Source: Nematostella vectensis | Lineage: Eukaryota; Cnidaria; Anthozoa; Actiniaria; Edwardsiidae | NCBI RefSeq assembly: GCF_932526225.1 | Contig: NC_064037.1 | Span: forward strand, 13,839,703-13,903,702 | Length of the DNA: 64,000 nt | Direction: 5' to 3' | In this document: one piece after another, positions 47,801 to 59,800 of the stretch | Layout: each line of letters opens with the position of its first letter | Numbering within the stretch: the first letter of the stretch is position 1 | Position numbers and translations under genes: made by a program | Notes under the pieces: model-generated | What the model was told of the DNA's origin: nothing | Database searches by the model: none | What the model saw: only the letters and a program-made list of their open reading frames with translations

Positions 47801-50800
47801 AAACTAAAACGACAGTAATAATGTTGTTAGACTTATTAAGGAGGAGAAAAGGGCACTTATACCAAAATTCGAGGTCGAGGGGGCGCTTATTATTCCTAAG
47901 TTTGTTTGTCCTTTTAATATCGTGCGTGCTTCTGTTTTTAAATTGATCGAGTGAGAATGCAATATTGCCTGTCTGCATGTCCAATTACTGAAACATTTGC
48001 GTGAAGCCGCTGTCTGTATCCCGAATTCGTATTTATATTCGATATTCGCTACTTTGTATTGAGGACAGATAAAAAAATCGGTTAAACTTTCTTTAAATAT
48101 TAATCTGCTTAATAAGACCACCCCGTTAACGAGGACAATTCTGGGGACCCGAAGCTGTCCGCATTAATGGTGTTCTACAGTACCCGCTATGATAACTCAC
48201 ATCAGTTTATTTTTCCCTCGTCATCTGCAGTTTAGAATCGCCAGTATCAGTCAAATGCCAGTGGCAACCCTACATTTGTTTTCATCCTTAACATATATAT
48301 TAGGCCCGTACCCAGGGGGGGGGGGGGGGGGGGTGCAGGGCACAACGGTCCACATTATTTGTAGACAAAACTTTAAAGCATCAGCTAGATCACTGTGGTA
48401 TGTAGCCAAATCCGACAATAAACGTCCCGTGGAGATACTGCGAAGGCATGGTCAAATTTTTTATCAGAGAACCCCCACTTTTTTGCACCCCCGCAAGAAA
48501 AATCCTTGGTACGGGCCTGTTATCAACCTGTCTGAATTCTGTTTCAATAGGACTCAATCACAGCTATTCCGGTTGATCAGTGGAATCTTGACTACGTCAT
48601 CCCCAAACCACTATGCACAACCAAGAACAACAAGTGCATCTCTACCTCATACCCACTCCCCAAGGGCGCGGTCCAGTTTGATGTGGCGTCTGACGGCAGT
48701 CCGCTCCCACCGAATATTCTGGACCCCAGTGCCACGCTCAGATACTTGGAGGGACAGGTATGTGGGAAGGGGTGATATAACAGAGTGTTATTATGGTTAA
48801 AATGTGATGATTACTCCCTGGGAGACAGTGCTGAATAACGTATGCGCATGCTCTGGCGAAAACAAACAGAAGTGTTTAATTAGCTTTGCGGCAGTTTTCT
48901 TGGCTTTTGCCAAAATTTAACAGATCGCCGGTAAAAAGCCGCCATTTCAAAACAAAATGGCTGGTTTAACCGCGCGGTACTTGAACCAGCCTTGCGTTTT
49001 TCAGCACTGACACCCTGGGATGAATACGGTTTTGTCGGTAGACTAGAGATTCAGAGTCCTTAATGTAGAAAACCAGGTTTCTGCTCCTCTGAAAATAAAA
49101 CTCCTTGACCCCTTGTCCTGATCCTCATGTGGGGTATTTTCTCTGATCTGCAGACCACGTATGACATCGTTGGTCGGGTCCCTGAGGTGGGTCGATACGC
49201 TATCCTCCTGCACCACTACCAGCCCAAGCACACGTCCTTCGAGGCTCGCACCACGGTCACAAGCGAGCAGGCGATCCCCGGCACAGTGCACCTCGGCTAC
49301 TGCCCTAGCGTGGTCGGGTGCCGCGCCCTGCTCATGAACAGGGACGGGACGAACTTCTTCGACATCGGACGCCTGTCTGCTGCCGTGCAGCTTGGTATAC
49401 CTCAGGGGTCTTCGGCTTGGATCGTAAGTTGTTCGGTTTGGATCGTAAGTTGTTCGGTTTGGATCTGAGTTTTTTGGATTGAATCGTGAGTTGATCGGCT
49501 TGGATCGTAAGTTGTTCAGCTTGGATAGTTAGTTTCTTGGCTTGCATCATAAGTTCGGCTTTGATCGTGAGTTGTTCGGCTTGGATCATAAGTTGTTCGG
49601 TTTTGATCGTAAGTTGTTCGGTTTGTATCTGAGTTTTTTGGATTGAATCGTGAGTTGTTCGACTTAGATCGTTAGTTGCTTGTCTTGGATCGTTAGTTGT
49701 TCGGTTTGTATCTTGAGTTGTTCGGCTTGAATCGTGAGTTGATCGGCTTGGATCGTAAGTTGTTCAGCTTGGATAGTTAGTTTCTTGGCTTGCATCATAA
49801 GTTCGGCTTTGATCGTAAGTTGTTCGGCTTGGGTTGTAGGTCGATCGGCTTGGATCGTAAGTGGTTCGGCTCTCATCGTTAGTTTTTTGTCTTGGATCGT
49901 TAGTTGATCGGCTTGGATCTTAAGCCGTTCGGCTTGGATTGTAAGTCGTTCTGCTTGGAACGTAAGTCGTACGGCTTGGATCGCAAGTTCTCGAAACGGT
50001 AGTGTATTTGATACAAGGGGTCAATGTTGCTGCCCGCTGGAGAAACGTGTGTCTTCATTAAGAACTCGGCTTTTACAACTGAATCCCACACAATAAAATC
50101 ACACTGTTTAGCGCGCGTAAGAAATCAGCTATATTGGATTCTGATGTTAATTTGTTTTCTTAATACAGGATTACGCTCTCCTCGTTCCCGAAGACAGATT
50201 CTCCGAAGAACTTCTCGGCCCTAACCCGGTATCGTATGCCAAGGACTTCATCGCCGACTGCGGAAAAGATGAGTTCTACATCAAACCTACCAACAAAGGC
50301 GCATGCGCCAAGTCCGTCTTCTCACTCTCTACCGAGTTCAACAACAGGTTGGTACATGCGAGCAGGTCAAGTCTCACACTCGATATTACAGATATTCTGT
50401 TCGTAGGCGTTTACCCGGTGTGTTACGTTAGGTTTTTCGCTATGCGCCGAGTCGTGGCCGCTATCTTGTTTGACCGCGCTTGCTTGGCACGAGTGACAAA
50501 AAGGGGACGTAGCCGCCTCTTTCATTTTGCGCTCCCTGTTTTTTTTTTTCGGCCCTTAAAACCCCCTTCCAATGATATTAATCAGGATTTTTAACACATT
50601 CATAAATATTGCCCAACACGGTTGTATTTTGTTGGATTCTAATTTAGTGACTCTTTCTAATTGTACACTAGTCTTCTGCTAGGAGTGTCTGGAAAGGTGG
50701 TACGGTCACACCTTTATTATAATATACATCTGAGAATACAAAGGTCAATTTGCAAAAAAATATGAACTTCAAAAATGACTATTACGTTAATTGGGCGATG

Positions 50801-53800
50801 GTGTGTAACTCGGTATTTTTTAAACGCAAAAGTAATCCCACTCTTTTTCTAGCTCACAAAACATTGTTCTAATTGTGAGTACTTTCCCGACGGTCACGTC
50901 CAATGTTGAAAATCTCTTGTCCCAATTTCCATAGGACGCTTCCATGTGAGTGTGACACCAAAGGCGCTCTGAGCGACGAATGCCAGGAATTTGGCGGTCA
51001 GTGCCAGTGCAGGCCTTATGTGATTGGCCGGCAGTGTAACCGATGCAAGACAGGCTACTACGGCTTCCCGAACTGCAAAAGTAAGTTGACATTTACTGTC
51101 GAATCCGTTTTATTGCGACACCGCATTTTGAAAACATCGATTTGTTTTTTTCCTTTGGGATTTTCTGTTCCGTCAGTAAAATTATTCTAAGCCAATCAGA
51201 TTCTTCCCATCTCTCGCCTAGTGCAGTTGCCTGGCTTTCTGTCGCGACACTGTCTGGTTTTCGTCAAGAGGATAGCCAGGAAAGTGCACAAAGCGAGACT
51301 CTGATTGTCTCAGAATATTTTTACTGACGGAACAGAAAACCAAACAAATCGTCTTTTGAAAACGCGGGTCGCGATACAACAGATTCGACAGAAACCAATT
51401 CCCTCCTACACCGCCCTCGAACGGTTGAGTATTGTACCAACATAGAAAAATGTCATAATGTGAAGGAAATACACCACGAAAAAATATCACAATTCACTTA
51501 GATAGCGACGCATACAGGGCCCGCTTATTGTTTTGACTATATAGCAAGTGCTTATTCCAACCGAACGCACGCTGCCTTCCTCTATTGTGCTTTTCTATTC
51601 TAGTATAATGTCAGCTCATCCGTTATATTCATACAATCCCAGCTGTCCCCTCTCAGTTTTTTTTCTTTTTTTGAAGTGTCAGCTCATCATTACGCCCCCT
51701 CTAATAGTTTTATTGCATGTATTTTGCTATTTTGATTGCTTACTCGTTGTGACCTATGTCTCCTCTTATACTGTCAATGCGTGTCTTCTGTTATTGCTAG
51801 TGTTCCAGCTCATTCATTATTTACCTATTTCCCCTCTAATAGTGTTAATGCGTGTCTTCTGCTAGTTAGTTAGCTTATTCATTGTGACCTATGTCCCCTC
51901 TCATAGTGTGTTCTTATAGTGTCAATACGTGTCTTCTGCAAGTGTATTAGCCTATTCGTTGTAACCTATGTCCCCTCTCATAGTGTCCTTATAGTGTCAA
52001 TACGTGTCTTCTGCAAGTGTATTAGCCTATTCGTTGTAACCTATGTCCCCTCTCATAGTGTCCTTATAGTGTCAATATAGTGTCAATGCGTGTCTTCTGC
52101 AAGTGTGTTAGCCTATTCGTTGTAACCTATGTCCCCTCTCATAGTGCTCTCTTGTAGTGTCAACGCGTGTCTTGATGCTAGTGCACTAGCTTACTCATTG
52201 GTTACCTATATCCCCTCAGAGTGTCAGTGCGTGTTCTGTAACGAGGAGACCGGAGCGTGTGACTGCCCGCCCAACACAGTCGGCCTCAACTGCGAACTCT
52301 GCCTTAAGGGCACCTTTGGCTATAACCCCATCCTCGGATGTCAGGATTGTAAGTGCGACAGGTTTGGTGTGGCCGGCGGGAACATCGCGTGCAATCCGAA
52401 AACCGGACAGTGCCCCTGTAAGCCGTCCCATACCGGACGCCGGTGCGACCAGTGCGCTGTGGGTTACCATGGATACCCGTACTGTCAGCAGTGTGACTGT
52501 GACGCCCGGGGTGTGAATGGGAGCGTGTGTGACTCCACGGGGCGGTGTCTGTGTAAGGTAAGGTCACGTGATATTCAGTCTGGTTCAAGGGTATCTCGGA
52601 TCATCTATCGCAGCTATTCCTGTCCATTCCATCGAGTGTTTGCGGACCACGTGGTCAAGATGATCGAGCTTTCAAATTTGAACTTCGCTTACTAGAAATC
52701 TGCAAGGAAGACAAAAATTAGTCGCAGTTAGTGTGAAAAAGATAATTAGCTTCGGGGTTTGGGCTCGAGATGTGCTAATAATATTACATGGAAGACGAAC
52801 CCTGTTCGACTTAACAGCGAATTCGTGTTCGTTGTGCAAGTGCTACGAGCTGGAGTTAGCAGGGTTGTAAAGTATGCGTCGCGTAGCTTGCCATGTTTTT
52901 GCCCATTCTGGCGTGACTGTCATTCGTGTCACGTGACTGACCGTGTTTGTTTCCAGGCTGGCGGGACTGGTATATTTGTCACGGGACCGAACATGTTTGT
53001 TTCAAGTCTGGCGTGACTGGTATATGTGTCACGTGACTGACCGTGTTTGTTTCCAGGCTGGCGTGACTGGTAAATGTGTCACGTTACTGACCATGTTTGT
53101 GTCCAGTCTGGCGTGACTGTCATTCGTGTCACGTGACTGACCGTGTTTGTTTCCAGGCTGGCGTGACTGGTATTCGCTGTGATACCTGCGCTGCCGGGTA
53201 CTTCAATCTGGACAACACCAACCCTTCGGGCTGTACCCAGTGCTGGTGCTCAGGGCTGTCCGACAAGTGCACGTCATCGAACTTGCAAAGGTGCGGTGTT
53301 AAAGCAGGCCAATCACGCCGCCATTTTATGCTCCCGCACAATGGCGAGTAACACAATGCATCCATTTCCATCGACTAATTCAAGCAAGTAATTAAGATAT
53401 TTTCAATCACATATCGCCAATAACATATCAGACGACTTCATTCGTAGATTGTTATTTTGAAGTACCGCTGTATTTTCAATGATAAAAAAATAACAAAAGA
53501 GTTGGTTAATAGACATTCTTTAAAGACTCTGGGTCTCTGGGGTTGTAACGAACCTTTTACTGCAGGAAAAAATCAATGCAAATATTCATTTCAGTAGCTA
53601 ACTAAATCTTCTTGAATCGTTGTGAAATTCTATCAATCCTACAACTAAAACGTCCGCGTTCTATTTCTAAGGCAAGCGATAATCCTTAGATTATAATATT
53701 TTCCAAAATTATGATACCTTACAATGTTCAAATTAAAGCAAAACAAAAGTGACACGAAAGTCACACAAAGCTGACGCGAATTTTCATGGCGGGCCCATTC

Positions 53801-56800
53801 TGCTTTTCCTAAAATACAGCGAGGTCCGACAGGGGTCTGACAACTCACAGCATGTGAATGCTCTGGCCGAGAATTGGCCGACTAATCGATGTGTGTACTC
53901 CAGCAATAGGAATGTTTAACCAGACCTTAACCCCGCACATCTCTCTCAAGTTTTCATCAAGTCTCCATTAAAAACAATACCCTATGCATCTCTCCTAAAA
54001 AGTGTCGAAAATAGTCCATTTCTTAGTGTCGCTTCCTTAGTGGTGCTTCTTTGCTAATTGTAATGCGCCAGGCTAGACAGAGAGTATAAGGGAAAGGGGT
54101 TTTTACTTATTTATTTTTTACTTTTTACCTTTCAGACTCCGTATCCGTGAAATGGAGGGCTGGACGATTGAGAACACACCTGCGAGTGTCACCAAGACCG
54201 GTCTGACGAGCGTGTCTGCCGCCATCAACGGCGAACGAATAGACAAGAAGCGGCCGATCTACTGGGTCGCCCCTGACGCTTACTTGGGCAAACAGGTCAG
54301 TGAATTACGGGCCTCGTGTCCAAGGGCGTGGCTCGCAAAGGGGGCAAGGTGTACCTACAAGAAATTTGCCCCGCCCCTCTATCTACAGGGCACCTTCTTC
54401 ATGGTGCCACCTTAAATGTGTACTTTATATTATATGCCAATGTATCTTTGTGGGTCCTTCATTTTCATTAGTTTTATGTTTAAAAACTGACAAATCAGTT
54501 AATGCACCGCGGAGGGAATTTGGGATTCCTAGGGTTAGTTGGGTTTGAAAGTGCCGATTTCTAGCTAGCCTGCGAAACAGGCTCTTGAAAAGCGACCCAG
54601 AAAAGCCGTTCTATCGGACGTTGCGCTCGCCCAAAAATAGGGAGATAGCGATGCTCCGAAATCCCCGCGCAGGTTCGACTTTTCCGTTTTACACGCTATT
54701 AGCGCCCCTCGAGCAAGCTAATTTCTAGCGGGTAAAAAACCCTGTATTTTCGTGTTAACCTTTTCCCTAGTTTCAAACATTGCTGGCATCGAGCCCCCCC
54801 CCTCCCCTTCCCTTTGTTTCCAAGGGTCTACTGACACGCTCCATTTTGAAATCATCTTCAGATCAACTCTTATGGTGGCACGCTCACCTACCTGCTTCGC
54901 TACACCGTCCCAGTCGAGGTCGACAAGCCTGTCTTCACCGTCAGACCCGATATCGTCATCGAGGTACTACAGACGTGTGTTGTTGTGTGACCTGGCGTGA
55001 CAGTCGTGGGTGGCGTGACATGACATTGCATTACAGACCTTTAGATATTTAACGAGTATTGCAGTGTTTTACACGGTGTGTCAGTGTTTGAAGTGTAACA
55101 AGGCGTGAGGTGCGTGACAGGGCGTTAGAGAAAATAAAAGAGTTTTACAAGACTAGACAAAGCGTGACAGGCTTCGGAGAAAATGTGAGCGTTACAGCGT
55201 TATCATAGCCGTGTTACAAAGCGTGATATGCGGGACAATGGTAGAGCGTGACAGAAGTACAAGTGTAGCATTTATGTCCGTTTTATGTGTTCAGGGGAAA
55301 AATGGAGTCAAGCTCGAATACAAGAAGAAACTTGAGCTGCAACCAGGACGCATAAATAAAATCGAAGCCGTCTTTATAGAGGTTAGTCAAGTTGACTTCA
55401 ATCATCACATCAACACAATAGGCGTTAGGGGTTACGACGACGGAGTCTACAATCCCCACGCGCATGTTACCCTCGATAAACAAATATTAAACTGAAATAC
55501 ATCTAACGTTTATGCCGCCGATTCGCTTTGCGCGCAAACAATCTAGAGTAGACCCTCCGCCGTCGTGAATCTTTAAGTACGCTAATACTTGTTATATGCC
55601 GTCTATCATCGACCCAATAGTCTACTGTCTAGAACAGATTAGTTATATAGAAACGAGAACCATTTTCATAACTACCTCAACACGCTAATCCGCAGACTGA
55701 GTGGGCCATCGGTAATAAGACAGACATCACACGCGATGATTTCATGACGGCATTGATGGACGTCCAGTCCCTCAAGCTTCGTGCTTCCTACAGCACCAGC
55801 GTGGCAGAGTCAAGTTTGTCTGACGTCCTGATGGACTCGGCAGCTGCAGGGCTGACCGGAGAGACGGCCAAGTCCGTGGAGAAGTGCACCTGCCCGCCGC
55901 AAGCAGATGGAGGCTCCTGCGAGGTAGGATGCGCCCCTTCCTGTCCAGAGGTCGAAAATTAAGTTTTCAGCAGGGAAATACATCTGCTTGAATCGCATAG
56001 AAATTCAACCCATCCTGTAGGACAAGCCACTCTATGCTGTTTCGTAAGAATGGAAATATTTTTTTTAAATAAAAGATATTTTAATGCCAATAGCCAAAAC
56101 AACGATGTCAAGCAAGGCTTATCCAGGGTCTTTCTTTCCACTGAAAATAGAGAAATTTGATCCATCCTGTAGGATAAGCTGTTTCGTAACCCCCCTGAAG
56201 GACCCCCTGAAGGACCCCCCTGAATTACCCCCCCTGAAGGACCCCCTGAAGGACCCCCTTAAAGAGCCCCCTGAAGGACCCCCTTAAAGAGCCCCCTGAA
56301 GGACCCCCTGAAGGACCCCCTTAAAGAGCCCCCTGAAGGACCCCCTGAAGGATCCCCCTTAAAGAGCCCCCTGAATTACCCCCCTGAAGGATCCCGCTGA
56401 AGGACCCCCCTGAAGGACCCCCTATTTCTCCCAGGTAAACATCGCGATCAATAAAGCTCGAGCTGGTTCATGTTTCTTTGGTATTATTAAATTTATCGTC
56501 CCTTCTTATCTGACTGTAACCATAAGACTTAAGATTAGTTTTCGCGCAAGTAAAAGCATTACAAAATAGCATATTTATTTGTTTTACCTGCATTTTTCAG
56601 TACTGTGGCAAGGGCTTCACGCGCTCTGATGATGAAAAGACGTGTATTCCGTGCAGATGTAACGGACATTCGAACGAGTGCGACCCTGAAACCGGAGAAT
56701 GCATAAACTGTCAGGACAATACCGCAGGTAACCCACACATTAACACAACAAGTAACCCAGAGCTCATAAATACCACAGGTAGCCCAACACTTATCAACAC

Positions 56801-59800
56801 CACAGGAAACACAACACTTATAAATACTATTTAATCCAACAATTTTCATTACCATAGATAACCTAATATTCAAGGTAAACCAACATTTGTCAGTATTACA
56901 GGTAACTTAACGCTCATCAACATCACAGGTAACTCAACAATCATTAATACCACAGGTAACCCAACATTTATCAATACCTTATGTAACTCAACATTCGTCA
57001 TTGCCACAGGTAACCAAATACAGGTAACACGCACAACATATAGACCGTCAACATACACAGTTACCGTAAAAGTGGCCATTCCCGAAGACCCAGGATTGCG
57101 GCCAAGTGACATTCCACAACAGGAACGAGCCGGCGAGGGAAACGAAGAACAGATAACAGACTTCCCCTCGCCTCTATTATCCGCTCTTGCAAACAAAATG
57201 TGACCGGCGCCAAATGAAATATATCGTTTTTTTTCTTCCTTCATCAGGTGACAGGTGTCAATTCTGTGTAAAGGGTTTCTATGGAAACGCCACCATAGGA
57301 AAGCCAGGAGATTGCCAGCTTTGCAAGTGTCCTCTAGGAACGTCATCTAACAGCTTCGCATCTGAGTGCAACGTCAGGGGTGACGGATCGCTTGAATGTC
57401 TTTGTCGGGAGGGCTACACAGGCGACCAGTGCGAGCAGTGTGCTGATGGTTACTATGGCGACCCGAGTGTCCCAGGAGACTATTGCAAGAAGTGTGACTG
57501 CAATGGCAACATAGACCCGGATGTAAGTGAATGGGCGCTGTTTGCACAGGCTTTAGGGCTGGCTATAGGAATCTTGGGATTAACCTTGCGATAAGCCGTG
57601 ACCTTGATCTTGACCTTCAGATTAGCCTTGACCTTAAACTTGACATTGATTTTAGCCTCGACCTTGAACTTGCCATTGACCTTTCTCACCAGGTCCCCGG
57701 TAGCTGCAACCCTTTCACTGGTGTTTGCAACCGCTGTACGAACAAGGCCGCGGGAGACCGCTGCGAACGCTGCCGAGATGGTTACTATGGCGACGCAGTG
57801 GTTGCAAAGAACTGCGCCAAGTGCGAGTGCAGTGCGTGCGGGGCAGTGACGTCGGTCTGTAACCATACCAACGGGGCGTGTCAGTGCAAGGCAAACGTCA
57901 TCGGGCCTAACTGTAGCACGTGCAAGGTGAGTCACGTGGCACAATGGGAATGATCACGTGATTTTCTTTGTCTCGTGTAAAACCTACCAGATGTGTCAAC
58001 TTTACCGGGATTCCTGTGATAGAGTTTGTAATATTTTTTAAGCTTCCTGAAAGTTAAACAAATATGGAAAACGATTTTATGGATGGTTTCTCTAGACCGT
58101 TTGTAATGTTAGAGAATTATATATTTTTTTCTTAAAATGAATATACATGCCAACTTATCAAATAAGGTAAGTACGATTACCCATATAAAAAAGCCATATA
58201 GCATACTATCCTTATGTCCCAAAAAGGCTTATCAAATAAGGTTAGTACGATTACCCATATAAAAAAGCCATATAGCATACTATCCTTATGTCCCAAAAAG
58301 GCTTAAATAATCTTGATATAGCTAATTCCCTCCCCAATCTAATTACCTATCCCTCCCCTATTCAGCCCAACACATGGAACTTCAACAGCTGCCTTGGTTG
58401 CGAGGACTGCGAGTGCGCTGAGGCGTCTCTGGGGCAATCATGTAACGTACGAACAGGGCAATGCTTGTGCAAACCAGGAGCTACCGGACGCCGATGTGAA
58501 AGGTGCAAAGCCGGATTCTGGAACTACAAGAACACTGGCTGTCAAGGTATTTATAAAAGTCACCATTTTCTATGGTTCTCATATGTTTGGGGCCGGCGCA
58601 ATGAAGTGGGGAAATTCAGTCTTGAGTTGAGTTGAGTTGAAAGGAGCAATGGATTATTCCTTGTTTCTTTATTTTTTCTGAATTTTATTAATTGCACTGG
58701 CCCCAACCATCTAGACGCCCTGTGTGGCCGCATGGAATAGTGAACAAGCAATCGCGACATGATAATAAAAGCTATTTTACGGAAACGCTCTTGATATGGT
58801 CAGAGGCGGATGGGGCAATCGGGATTATAGAAACCAATCGGTCGCTCCGATACATCAGAATTTTAATTTTTACTCGACGATTAGTTCGGTCGATTTTGTG
58901 TGCGTTCATTCGGTGTCGGCCCGTCTTCTAAAAATTGGATGCGGGCCCGATTTTTCTTTTCAAAAACTGAAGCAGTGGCCTAGCCTGCGTGCATCCGGTT
59001 TTAGAAATAGAACGTTTTAGAAACAGGACAAAAAACCCTCCAAATAGTAGCCATTCAGAAATCGCGTTACATATCCGTATTAGCGCTTGAACTGACAAAT
59101 ACACCGGTTACACGCAGACTGTTATACAATGAGAATTGTGGAACCGGATGCATGCAGACTACAGTGGCCCGGCAACTCGCAACTTAATACCTTGACCGAC
59201 AGTTGGCCCATCAAATCGGTACGTGTATATCCACCTTAAGCGAGCTTTGTTTCCATGACAGCATGTAATTGCCCTGGCGGTCCCGAGAATTTGTGGGGTT
59301 TCTGTGACGTCAACACTGGCCAGTGCTGCAAGCCAGGCGGGAACTGCACCATCTGCCCATTCAATCACATCCTGACTGAACAAGGTTGCGAGTACTGCGG
59401 AGAATGCGTGGGGCGCCTGCTCAAGACTGCCGAAGGACTGGACAGTAACATCACACGTGTGCTAGAGAACCTACGCAAGGGCGCGGCCGGAATCCTCGCC
59501 GAGGGACGCTTCAGGGATATTAATAGTACTTTACAGAAGTAAGTGCATCAGCGGTAATACTTTGTGTGGACTTTGTGTGGTTGTAATGACGTTACAGGGA
59601 TATACAGTCGTTTGACAAAAGGTTTTTTGTCAACCGGCTTAGCGACTACGCGACAAGCCCGCATGTAAGCATGGGTAAAAACCACTGAAGGGCCGTGCTG
59701 CATATATAAGCCACCGCATAACTTCAGACTTATAACGCATTCACATCAGCACTTAAACCAGTTTAAAGGTGGTTTTAATTAAACTGACTTAAATCTCAAT

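Noticed and set aside
49332..50091. Minus-strand ORFs rich in [12 protein letters not shown] repeats, looking like a coiled-coil protein
   Set aside because: They are translations of the 21-bp junction array; the repeat gives a periodic peptide by construction.
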